DNA from: Leptospiraceae bacterium
GTDB lineage: Bacteria; Spirochaetota; Leptospiria; Leptospirales; Leptonemataceae
Assembly: GCA_020441005.1 (NCBI GenBank)
Contig: JAGRNA010000135.1
Location: 1 to 32,036 of the forward strand
DNA length: 32,036 nt
Direction: 5' to 3'
A model generated the notes under the pieces. It was not told where the DNA came from, searched no databases, and was given only the letters and a program-made list of their open reading frames with translations. Positions within the stretch are counted from its first letter, which is position 1, and every line of letters begins with the position of its first letter. The position numbers and the translations under genes were made by a program. Below, one piece after another: positions 23,143 through 30,587 of this stretch.

Positions 23143-24840
23143 ATGCCGATGTACTCTGATTCGTTTATACAGACCTTGTTTTTCAATCTGTTTCATATCT
23201 TGAGCGCCGATCCGCAAAGCAAATTGTCGGAAAGCCCCGCTTTAAAGACAATTGTCAAAAACTTGCAAGTCGATAATGAGCGCTTAAACCGGCTTTTTCA
23301 TGAATGGAAAGCGACTGAGAAAAAAATCTGCGCATTGCCTGATCCGGATGAAAATCGGCAGATGATCTCCATTTTGTTAGCGGCCGATAATTTGCCAGCT
23401 GGATTGCCGATTACGAGTCATTTGCGTCGCTATGCCTCCGACCTGCATGTGGCTGAATCTGTATTTAGCTCAATCCTTAAAAATCCGCATTTATTGAAAG
23501 CTGGCGGCGATTTTGCCGAACGCCAACAAGGTCTTTATCAAAACCTGGCTCAACGGCCACAATCGGCGGATGACGGTTCAAGCTCCTTGCGGCCGCGCAA
23601 TTTATACATCGCCAATCAAATCAGCCCGGAGGGACTAGACGAACTGCAAAGACTGGTATTGGCCCATTTTTTAGGACTGCATGTGGCCCTGGACGGACCG
23701 CCGGGCGTCGGTAAAACGCAAAGCATCATGGAAATGGCCCATATCCTGAAGCGCACGGTATATACGCGCACCTGTTCCAGCCGCACGACCGACGCGCACA
23801 TCATATCGCATCCCAGTTTGATAGCGCAGGACGGGGTCAGCGTGACCGAGCACATCAACGGGCCGCTGGCCCGGGCGATGGCGGAGGGCGCCATTTTTTA
23901 CGGCGACGAGTTTAATCTGCTGAAAGACGACGTGCAAAAAAGGCTGAACAGCGCCTTTGACGACCGACGCTTCATTGATCGGGCCGACGGGGTCAGCATC
24001 CAGGCCCAGCCCGGATTCTGGAGCGCAATATCCTATAACCCGTCGCAAAGCATGGTCGCGCGCGATCTGGACGATTCGGTCGCCGACCGTTTCGTGCATC
24101 TGCATTACAAGCGCTGGTCGCCGGATTTCAAGGCCCTGATTTCCCGCTTGCGATCGATCGGCAATCCGCAGAGCCTGCAGGCAGAAGCGTCCCGCTTTGA
24201 TGTGCAGCTAAAGTGGCGCGGCATCAGCGACGGGGCGGTGTTTTATGACGGCCAAAAATCTGATGAGGGTAGTATCCGCTGGTTCAATTTCTATAGCGGC
24301 AAAGAAAGTCCGACCGCACCGCAGTATCAATATCTGATGTTAGTCCAGAACGGTGTGCCGGATCCGCATGACCCCAAACAGCAGAGCTTTATTAATAATC
24401 TGGCCCAGCAGGCTTTCGCGCCGGTGCAGCTGGCGCGCATGTTGGCCCGCTTCACCGAAGTGCTGCACGATCTAAAAACCAGCGGCCGCTCGCCGCTGTT
24501 AAAAAAAATCGGCCTGTCCGATCTGAATGAAAAGGAAGACCTGGAGCTGCTGGATATCCATGATTCGTCGGCCCGCATCGAGATGGCGGCCATGCTGCAT
24601 TACGAATACTTATGCGGCCGGGGCTGGAATCGTTATCTGGCGCAGTCCTACGCTGCCCGCCTGGTAGTGGATCAAATCTGCTACGGCCAATACCGCCAGA
24701 AAAAGCTGCGCGATTCCTCGGTCTACGATATGGTGACGATGGTGGCCCGCAACATGCGTCTCTTTGCCGATAACCGCCAGTACAATACCAGGCTGATCAC
24801 CCAGAATGTTTTAAATGCGGAGAAAAACAAGAGTGGATAA
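23143..24840 (+). CDS. CobS/NorQ/MoxR-like AAA+ ATPase
   Basis: A 565-residue ATPase. The first 150 residues are a helical domain not found in short NorQ/MoxR proteins. The AAA+ core has Walker A GPPGVGKTQ (G185-T192, K191), Walker B AIFYGDEFN (D255, E256), SYNPSQSMVARDLDDSVADRF with the arginine-finger region, and a helical lid. This is the MoxR/CobS clade, whose members work with vWA proteins as ring-shaped chaperones. The C-terminal 200 residues are again an added domain. The gene directly follows the vWA/HEAGH gene (93 bp), and both are about twice the normal size of such partners, as if the pair had grown together. Function and client are unknown. It differs strongly from the NorQ at 28082, so it is not a recent duplicate. 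Confidence 0.8.
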   Translation: MPMYSDSFIQTLFFNLFHILSADPQSKLSESPALKTIVKNLQVDNERLNRLFHEWKATEKKICALPDPDENRQMISILLAADNLPAGLPITSHLRRYASDLHVAESVFSSILKNPHLLKAGGDFAERQQGLYQNLAQRPQSADDGSSSLRPRNLYIANQISPEGLDELQRLVLAHFLGLHVALDGPPGVGKTQSIMEMAHILKRTVYTRTCSSRTTDAHIISHPSLIAQDGVSVTEHINGPLARAMAEGAIFYGDEFNLLKDDVQKRLNSAFDDRRFIDRADGVSIQAQPGFWSAISYNPSQSMVARDLDDSVADRFVHLHYKRWSPDFKALISRLRSIGNPQSLQAEASRFDVQLKWRGISDGAVFYDGQKSDEGSIRWFNFYSGKESPTAPQYQYLMLVQNGVPDPHDPKQQSFINNLAQQAFAPVQLARMLARFTEVLHDLKTSGRSPLLKKIGLSDLNEKEDLELLDIHDSSARIEMAAMLHYEYLCGRGWNRYLAQSYAARLVVDQICYGQYRQKKLRDSSVYDMVTMVARNMRLFADNRQYNTRLITQNVLNAEKNKSG

Positions 24841-24976
24841 ACAGCCAGTCAATGTAGGTTGGCCTTAAAACCGTTGGTCTAACAAAGGCCTTACTGCACA
24901 TCTGCTGACCAACCGTTTGCCTTCCAGATTGGCGTCGACAGATGCATACCACAGCCGCTCTACAGAGAGTGTGGAC
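24841..24976. other. Intergenic segment with a possible hairpin
   Basis: GGCCTT and AAGGCC pair across a 17-nt loop, about 20-50 bp after the ATPase stop, and TTGGTC/GACCAA can form an alternative stem. No T-run follows, so this is at best a weak terminator. No gene was seen. Confidence 0.3.
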
Positions 24977-25210
24977 TCAATTCCATTGCAGCACTAGAAA
25001 CTCGGCGCTAAAGCCAGGTCCCATGGCCATTAATACGCCATAACTGCCGGCGGGCACATCGGCTTCCAGTTGGCGGTCTAAAATATTCAGCACCGAGGAG
25101 GAGGACAGGTTGCCCATTTCAGCCAGGCTTTGCCGCGATAGATCCGCCCCGCCATTCATGTGCGCCCCAAAGCTCCAGGGTCCCCGCATCTCGATATGAC
25201 CTACGGTCTA
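24977..25210 (-). pseudogene. Type III polyketide synthase, C-terminal fragment
   Basis: The frame encodes GHIEMRGPWSFGAHMNGGAD, then LSRQSLAEMGNLSSSSVLNI and YGVLMAMGPGFSAEFLVLQW, ending in N-stop at 24977. MGNLSSSSVL holds the catalytic asparagine region of chalcone-synthase-type enzymes (YGNMSSATVL) and GPGFSAEFLVLQW is the family's C-terminal GPG loop and end. About 300 residues with the active-site Cys and His are missing: upstream the frame stops at TAG (25213-25211) and turns into repeat-like AT-rich sequence. It is on the same strand as the ICMT / ACP-FAAL / FAD oxidoreductase operon 13 kb to the left and is probably the lost core enzyme of that pathway. Confidence 0.72.
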
Positions 25211-25338
25211 CTCGATGTTCGCAAAATCGAAGGGTAGGGAAAGAAAGTGGTAGAAAACCAAACCGGCCAATAATTATCCAATATAAATCTGGTATCTTCG
25301 CGAGCGAAAAGATGAATGCTGTCTGGTAGTGAGAACCA

Positions 25339-26082
25339 TCACCGGATCATACCACCCCACATGGATTCGGGCCCGATTTCTTTAATTGCTTTTCCTTGAA
25401 AATCTGACTCAGCCTGGGAGCTTTTATCTACAACTGCCTCGAAGCCACGAAAAAAAACCGGCGGCCTACTGAAGATTTCACCTTTCGAAAACCGGTCTGC
25501 ATTGTATTTTTGAAACTCATCTGCATCAATCAGGCGGTTGGCTTTTTTTATGGTTATCTGACCCATATAGGTGATTTTACCAGGGACAGTGGATACCTTG
25601 ATTGATTTCGCAAATGCTTCCGGGAACATGGTCACGGAATGACTGGTACCACCGCCTGTTGTGACACTCATACTAACTTTGCTGCTTAACTGGGTTGTTT
25701 GAGTCCTTTCGGGAATCGCCTGGCTTTCTACTGCGGCAATTATAGTATAATCTCCTGGTTCTGCATTTAGTAGATAAACTCTTCTGTGGCTAGTTTCGCC
25801 AAAACCACCTTTCGGTAGCCAGGTGGCTGGCAGCAGTTTGTGTTTGGCTCGCATAGGCTGGCCGTCTTCAATTTTTGCAAAAATGATTTGCGTTGGTCGG
25901 CGTTTATGATCATAGTCAAACAGGTCATCGGGCAAGAGCAAACCGACTGTGACTGCAATGGTGGCACTCTGTTCTGTTACGGGTTCAATGGGTGGATGTG
26001 TCTGGCAGGCTGTGAACGGGCCAACAAATAGTAGAACAATTAAAAAAAGAAATTTTTTGCATAATAGCCATAGGGGTGTCAA
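25339..26082 (-). CDS. Putative lipoprotein, function unknown
   Basis: A 247-residue protein with a type II signal peptide: hydrophobic stretch 11-22 and a loose lipobox FTAC with C26, as accepted in spirochaetes. The mature part is beta-rich with YLLNAEPGDYTIIAAVES, typical of exported proteins that report a surface-exposed fold, then SVTTGGGTSHSVTMFPEAFA and KVSTVPGKITYMGQITIKK. I do not recognise the family. The start is a TTG (26082) with AAGGGG 5 nt upstream; a nearby ATG is out of frame. It stands alone between the type III PKS fragment and norD. Confidence 0.65.
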   Translation of the reverse strand: MTPLWLLCKKFLFLIVLLFVGPFTACQTHPPIEPVTEQSATIAVTVGLLLPDDLFDYDHKRRPTQIIFAKIEDGQPMRAKHKLLPATWLPKGGFGETSHRRVYLLNAEPGDYTIIAAVESQAIPERTQTTQLSSKVSMSVTTGGGTSHSVTMFPEAFAKSIKVSTVPGKITYMGQITIKKANRLIDADEFQKYNADRFSKGEIFSRPPVFFRGFEAVVDKSSQAESDFQGKAIKEIGPESMWGGMIR

Positions 26083-26120
26083 GACAACCCCTTTTCATCA
26101 AGTATTTTTTCCCCAGGAAA

Positions 26121-26275
26121 GTAGTGCGCGTTCATGATTTGACAGGCTCACCACAAGTTAGTTGAAGTGCGCCCCAAATCCCTCACATCGGCTTCGCTCA
26201 GTGCAAGTGGCAAATTTGAGTCAATGCCCCGTGGTCCCTGTGGTTCAACACTTGTGCTGAGCCTGCCGTCTATGA
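26121..26275. repeat. Inverted-repeat element upstream of the lipoprotein gene
   Basis: An arm AGGCTCACCACAAGTTAG...TTGAA (26144-26166) is the imperfect inverse of TTCAACACTTGTGCTGAGCCT (26244-26264), 77 bp apart. Between them lies CATCGGCTTCGCTCAGTGCA, common in dispersed palindromic elements. The region 26121-26199 also shares blocks with 14961-15000. No gene was seen in the 326 bp between the lipoprotein and norD genes; an AT-rich hairpin TTTTTGG/CCAAAAA lies at 26299-26318. Confidence 0.55.
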
Positions 26276-26408
26276 GGGTGTAAACAACTTATGCCGCTTT
26301 TTTGGTTTTTTCCAAAAATGTTGTATATTCAGCCATCTTTTTAGTATGATTGTCTGGCTCCATGTGCCGGTAGAACTCTCCAGGTGCCTATAATTTATGC
26401 AAGCTGCA

Positions 26409-28073
26409 TCAACCGAGCACTCGACCATAAAACTGCATTAAAAGTTGAGGCAATATTTTTAGATCCAAAGCTGATTGGCAGAAATGCCCAAAAAGTTGCT
26501 GACGCGGAGCAAAAGACAACAGGTGCACTCCAATACCGCTGGCCTCGGCTTCTAAAATGGCATGCTGCACATCCTCGTTGCCGTAGCGCCCTTCATAGCG
26601 GTCAAAGTCATTTGGCTGCCCGTCTGTAAAAAGCACTATCCAGCGATGGTGCGAGCTGCTTTTTCTTAAAATTTCACTACAATGTCGCAGTGCAGGTCCA
26701 ATTCTTGTATAGCCGGAAGGCTGAAGTCCAAGCAAGGCTTCTCGTGACTTTTTCCAGAGATCGCCCGGACTGTGAATCGTTGCAATGCGAACGTGGTGCC
26801 TAGTCTTGGAGGAAAAAGCATAGCAGCGGAAATCCAGGCGCATGTGCTGCAAGGCCTCTCCAAAGAGCAGCACGGATTCCTTTTGAGCCTCGAGTACCTG
26901 AATTCCCATTTTGTAGGAATCTGTAGAGAGACTGGCATCAAGCAGCAGCAGCAGATCCAGTTCACGCTGTACCCGTAATTTGCGAACATACAGTTTTTCT
27001 GAGGGGACAAGTCCTATGCGACGATCAATCAGGTAGTCTACCACGGCATCCAGATCCAGGCCTGTGCCATCACTTTGAGCCTTCTGGGGGTGAAAGCGAT
27101 TATAAAAGCGACCAAGATCCTGTTTGAGCCGATTGAGGGTATGCTTGCGTTTCTTTATGATGTTACTTGCTGCCGTAACACTGCCTATTATCTGCTCCTG
27201 GCTGACGCTACAATAGCGCTCCTTGAAGATCTTTTTACGATAGTCCCATTCAGGGTACTGAAACTGGGCCTTAGTTTCGCCGCCGAGCTCAAGTATTGTT
27301 CCTTGACCTTGCTTGCTTTTTAAAAATCCATGGGTCTCTTCGGTGCTACGAACCATCTGATTGAATTTCAATTCAGATAAAGCATCCTGCTGCTCTTTGA
27401 TCTGGTCACTGCCATCCAGGTCGCGCCAGTTGCCATTGAATTCCTCTAAAGTTTCAATCTTCTCAAAGCTGTGATTTAATGTGTATTCCTCGACGGCTTT
27501 TTTGTCTTCTGTAACATTTTGAATCTGGCTGTTGCTTTCAACATCCTGTTCACTGGAGCCTGTTGGAATCTCAGCACTCAAATCCTGGGTTTCGCTGCTT
27601 TTGTCTGCGGATTCCAATTGCCTGGATTCTAATTCAGGAAGCAGTTGAAGCTGGTATAGTTCATCGTGCAGCTTATGATACATGTCCTGCCATTTTTCAG
27701 CCAAAAGATGATCCTTATGCCGGCCTTCCATATACAAAGCCGCACTCAAAATCCTGAATATATAAAGTGAATGTAGTGTTTTATTGCAGGCTATGGACTG
27801 TGAGCTTGTATTTTCAGGCTGCCATCCGGGGTTTTTTGATGTAGAGCCCATTCTTTTTTTTAAGGCGCTGCTTTGGGTGCAAAGATAGGCAAGCGAAGGT
27901 AAATAAATAAAATCTTTGCTAAATCCGCCTGTATCAAAAACAAAGGCTACTTGCATGCCATGCCCACATAGCAGATGAGCCAATGTGGCGTATGGTCCAG
28001 TTTTGGGAGTTGGTAATGCCTGAGTCTTGAATTTACGCCATAGCAATTGAAATAATTTTTGATCCCATTCCAT
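26409..28073 (-). CDS. norD: Nitric-oxide reductase activation protein, vWA domain
   Basis: A 554-residue cytoplasmic protein. After a helical N-terminal part and an acidic, Ser/Glu/Gln-rich linker (about 145-260) comes the NorD signature FQYPEWDYRKK (271-281) and the vWA domain with a complete MIDAS: LLLDASLSTDS (D379, S381, S383), GYTRIGPALRH (T456) and LFTDGQPNDFDRYEGRYG (D484). NorD works with NorQ to mature the NorCB complex, probably by inserting non-haem iron. It starts 8 bp after norQ. The gene is AT-richer by eye than the left half of the window. Ends 326 bp from the lipoprotein gene. Confidence 0.9.
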   Translation of the reverse strand: MEWDQKLFQLLWRKFKTQALPTPKTGPYATLAHLLCGHGMQVAFVFDTGGFSKDFIYLPSLAYLCTQSSALKKRMGSTSKNPGWQPENTSSQSIACNKTLHSLYIFRILSAALYMEGRHKDHLLAEKWQDMYHKLHDELYQLQLLPELESRQLESADKSSETQDLSAEIPTGSSEQDVESNSQIQNVTEDKKAVEEYTLNHSFEKIETLEEFNGNWRDLDGSDQIKEQQDALSELKFNQMVRSTEETHGFLKSKQGQGTILELGGETKAQFQYPEWDYRKKIFKERYCSVSQEQIIGSVTAASNIIKKRKHTLNRLKQDLGRFYNRFHPQKAQSDGTGLDLDAVVDYLIDRRIGLVPSEKLYVRKLRVQRELDLLLLLDASLSTDSYKMGIQVLEAQKESVLLFGEALQHMRLDFRCYAFSSKTRHHVRIATIHSPGDLWKKSREALLGLQPSGYTRIGPALRHCSEILRKSSSHHRWIVLFTDGQPNDFDRYEGRYGNEDVQHAILEAEASGIGVHLLSFAPRQQLFGHFCQSALDLKILPQLLMQFYGRVLG

Positions 28074-28081
28074 AAAATACT

Positions 28082-28879
28082 TTAAAAATATAGAGCAATT
28101 AATTCATTTAATGCTTGCAGTGTTTCTGCGTCATCGCTAAGGACTTCAGCAATGGCGCTTTGGCAGGCCAGACGGGCAGGTAGTCCGGACTGGATGAGTC
28201 GGGCACTATCTACTAGTAAGCGCGTTGAAACCGTTTCAGCCAGCGGCAAGTCAGACGTTGCGCGGATGCGTTCTGCAAGCTTCACCAGTCGGTCCAGATT
28301 TTTGTCCTCAAAACCGCATTCGCCGGCAATAATGCTTTTTTCCAGCTCCGGTGATGGGTATTGAAAGCTGAGCGCAATAAAGCGTTGTCGAGTGGAGGGC
28401 TTCAGTTCACGACTCCCACGCTGGTAGTCCGGATTAAAACTGGCCACAAGCATAAATTCTGGCGGTGCCTGTAGTTCTTCATTGTGTCGATCTACAAATA
28501 AAGCACGTCTGTGATCCGTTAGAGAGTGAATGGCTACCATGGTGTCAGGCCTTGCCTCTGCTATTTCATCTAGATACAGAATGGCTCCCTGGCGTACAGC
28601 GCGAGTCATTGGGCCGTCCAGCCACACGGTCTCGCCGCCGGCAATCAGGTAGCGACCTATCAAATCTACAGCAGAGGTTTCCTCATGACAGGCCACACTG
28701 ATCAGCGGCCGTTTTAATTTGGTAGCCATGTATTCCACAAGTCTTGATTTCCCAGTACCTGTCGGTCCCTTGAGCAACACGGGTAGTTGATTTCGCCAGG
28801 CATGTTCAAAAACATCAATCTCGCGACCTATGGATTTGTAAAATGGTAGCGGCTTCAGGGTATCGGGATTTGGATTCAT
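28082..28879 (-). CDS. norQ: NorQ AAA+ ATPase (MoxR family)
   Basis: A 265-residue ATPase of normal NorQ/CbbQ length. Walker A is GPTGTGKS (38-45), Walker B LYLDEIAEA (D104, E105), with VACHEETSAVDLIGRY, ASFNPDYQRGSRELKPSTRQRF (sensor and arginine finger) and a C-terminal CbbQ-like domain ETVSTRLLVDSARLI. It partners NorD in activation of NO reductase. AGGAGA 4 nt before the ATG is a clear SD site, and a TGGCTA-TG-TAGCCA hairpin lies just upstream. It is separated from norB by 351 bp and a terminator, so it needs its own promoter. Confidence 0.92.
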   Translation of the reverse strand: MNPNPDTLKPLPFYKSIGREIDVFEHAWRNQLPVLLKGPTGTGKSRLVEYMATKLKRPLISVACHEETSAVDLIGRYLIAGGETVWLDGPMTRAVRQGAILYLDEIAEARPDTMVAIHSLTDHRRALFVDRHNEELQAPPEFMLVASFNPDYQRGSRELKPSTRQRFIALSFQYPSPELEKSIIAGECGFEDKNLDRLVKLAERIRATSDLPLAETVSTRLLVDSARLIQSGLPARLACQSAIAEVLSDDAETLQALNELIALYF

Positions 28880-28892
28880 AATCTCTCCTATT

Positions 28893-28906
28893 TGGCTACA
28901 TAGCCA
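28893..28906 (-). promoter_or_regulatory. Palindrome in the norQ leader
   Basis: TGGCTA-TG-TAGCCA, a perfect 6-bp stem, ends just before the norQ SD sequence (AGGAGA). It could be an RNA hairpin that affects translation or an operator. No known NO-regulator consensus (NsrR, NorR, DNR) is recognised in it. Confidence 0.4.
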
Positions 28907-29147
28907 TATATTGTGATGCTGTAAAAATAATCATTGCGCCTGCCTGTGTGGATAAAAAGGCGCGACATATTTAAAAAAGTTTATGGTATGAATTCATGTA
29001 CATCTTTGGAATTGATATTCTTTTAAGGAAAATATAAATTCAGTTTTCCTGGTTTTGGAAAATAAATCATTGCACCTTGCTATTCTTAAGAAATAACTTA
29101 TAATCGATTTTGTCCCAGGCAGTAGCTACAATTTTTTACCTGCAAAA

Positions 29148-29170
29148 TGTCCCTGTAAAATACAGGGACA
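29148..29170 (-). terminator. Terminator hairpin after norB
   Basis: TGTCCCTGT and ACAGGGACA form a perfect 9-bp stem with a 5-nt loop. On the minus strand it is followed by TTTT, 60 bp after the norB stop. It should end most norCB transcripts before norQ. Confidence 0.65.
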
Positions 29171-29230
29171 AATATGAAGTTTAATTGGCAAATAGCAGGA
29201 AATAAAAAGCTATTTAATTGAATTAATCTC

Positions 29231-30577
29231 TTATGCGCCTGCTTTGTTGCTTGCAATTACCTCTTCAGAAGGCAATCCGTAGCGTATAAAATTGTAGATG
29301 TACAAACTGATTCCCACTGTAAACAATGTGGCAGCCAGAAGGGCTCCAACAAAGTGCACTTCAATTTCTTTTTGGACCACTAAAAAGTCCATGCCCAGTT
29401 TGCGTTCCAGGTAAACTTGGGTTACTCCAGCTACTGCCAAAGCGCCAGTCATGCCTACCATGCCAATGTTGCTGCACCAGAATGCCAGATATCCAGAGCT
29501 GGTATTCATTAAATTACGGCCCGTCATTTGTGGCAGGGCAAAGCTGATTACTGCAAGCACCAGCATGGCATATGCCCCCCAAAATGCAAGGTGGCCATGC
29601 ATTGCAGTTACCAGGGTTCCATGGGTCCATTGATTGACCTGCGGCCAGGTATGGGCAAAGCCTAAAAATCCAGCTCCCACAAAGGACATGATGGCGCAGC
29701 CCAAGGTCCAATAAAGTGCAATCTTGTTGGGATGATCCAGACCCTTGCGTCTGTACATATTGATGGCCCATACAGCCATTCCTAAAAATGCGAGTGGTTC
29801 CAGAGCAGAAAAAATACCACCGACCATCAGCCAGTATTTAGGGGTGCCTATCCAATAATAGTGGTGTCCAGTACCTAAAATACCGGAAAGGAAAGTTAGT
29901 CCCACGACCACATACAGCCATTTTTCCACGACCTCGCGGTCCACGCCAGTCAACTTGATTAAAAGGAAGGCCAAAAGGGAGCCCATGATCAGTTCCCATA
30001 CACCCTCCACCCACAGGTGCACTACCCACCAGCGGTAGTAGGAATCCAGAGTTTGGTTATCGAACCAGATCATGCCTGGCAAGTAGAGCAGAGCCGCACT
30101 AAAGAGACCAAAAAACAACACCATTTGCGTAGTGCTGTGACGTTCCGCTTTCCAGATGGTCATACCTATGACAAAAAGAAATGTCAGCACGTTTACAACC
30201 ACCAGAAAGTCCAGCGGTCTTGGAATTTCCAGGAACTTGCGACCTTCCCACCAGCCCACATGAAATCCGGCTATAGCAATGACTCCGACAATCAGCCAGC
30301 TAATGAGCTGCACAATGGCCAGTTTGGGCATGTATAGCTCGCGACCTGATTCGGCCGGAATCACATAATAGGCGGAACCCATAAATCCGGTAAGCAGCCA
30401 TACGACCAAGAGATTGGTATGCGTAGCACGTGCTGTGTTGAAGGGAATCCAGTCGTGTAGCCCATCCATGCCAATACGTGCAAAGCCCATGATAAATCCA
30501 TAGGTTATTTGCAACACCAGTAGCCCCATCGCGGCGGCAAAAAAATAGTAAGCAATTTTTTGTGTTTTATATTGCAT
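29231..30577 (-). CDS. norB: Cytochrome c-dependent nitric-oxide reductase, large subunit
   Basis: A 448-residue membrane protein with 12 predicted helices; it reduces two NO to N2O with electrons from NorC. Ligands are visible: H53 (in RATHTNLLVVW) and H329 for low-spin haem b, H327 (AMHGHLAFWG) for haem b3, and H187, H238, H239 for non-haem iron FeB. The NOR-specific glutamates E191 and E195 lie in HLWVEGVWE. There is no N-terminal quinol-oxidising extension, so this is a cNOR and not a qNOR. It starts 10 bp after norC with AAGGA as SD site. The sequence looks complete and functional. Confidence 0.94.
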   Translation of the reverse strand: MQYKTQKIAYYFFAAAMGLLVLQITYGFIMGFARIGMDGLHDWIPFNTARATHTNLLVVWLLTGFMGSAYYVIPAESGRELYMPKLAIVQLISWLIVGVIAIAGFHVGWWEGRKFLEIPRPLDFLVVVNVLTFLFVIGMTIWKAERHSTTQMVLFFGLFSAALLYLPGMIWFDNQTLDSYYRWWVVHLWVEGVWELIMGSLLAFLLIKLTGVDREVVEKWLYVVVGLTFLSGILGTGHHYYWIGTPKYWLMVGGIFSALEPLAFLGMAVWAINMYRRKGLDHPNKIALYWTLGCAIMSFVGAGFLGFAHTWPQVNQWTHGTLVTAMHGHLAFWGAYAMLVLAVISFALPQMTGRNLMNTSSGYLAFWCSNIGMVGMTGALAVAGVTQVYLERKLGMDFLVVQKEIEVHFVGALLAATLFTVGISLYIYNFIRYGLPSEEVIASNKAGA

Positions 30578-30587
30578 AATTGTATCC

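Larger units (their letters stand above)
28880..29230. other. norB-norQ intergenic region
   Basis: A 351-bp AT-rich gap. It holds the terminator at 29148-29170 near norB, the palindrome at 28893-28906 near norQ, and an inverted GCGCC...GGCGC pair (about 28937-28966). I found no TTGAT-N4-ATCAA box and no reading frame worth reporting. Confidence 0.6.

Noticed and set aside
23143-24840. The AAA+ ATPase as a duplicate of norQ
   Set aside because: Similarity is confined to Walker and sensor motifs, and it has large extra N- and C-terminal domains.
26389-26394. TATAAT at the norD end as an active promoter
   Set aside because: No -35 hexamer lies at a suitable distance; the motif belongs to a block shared with 15059-15072.
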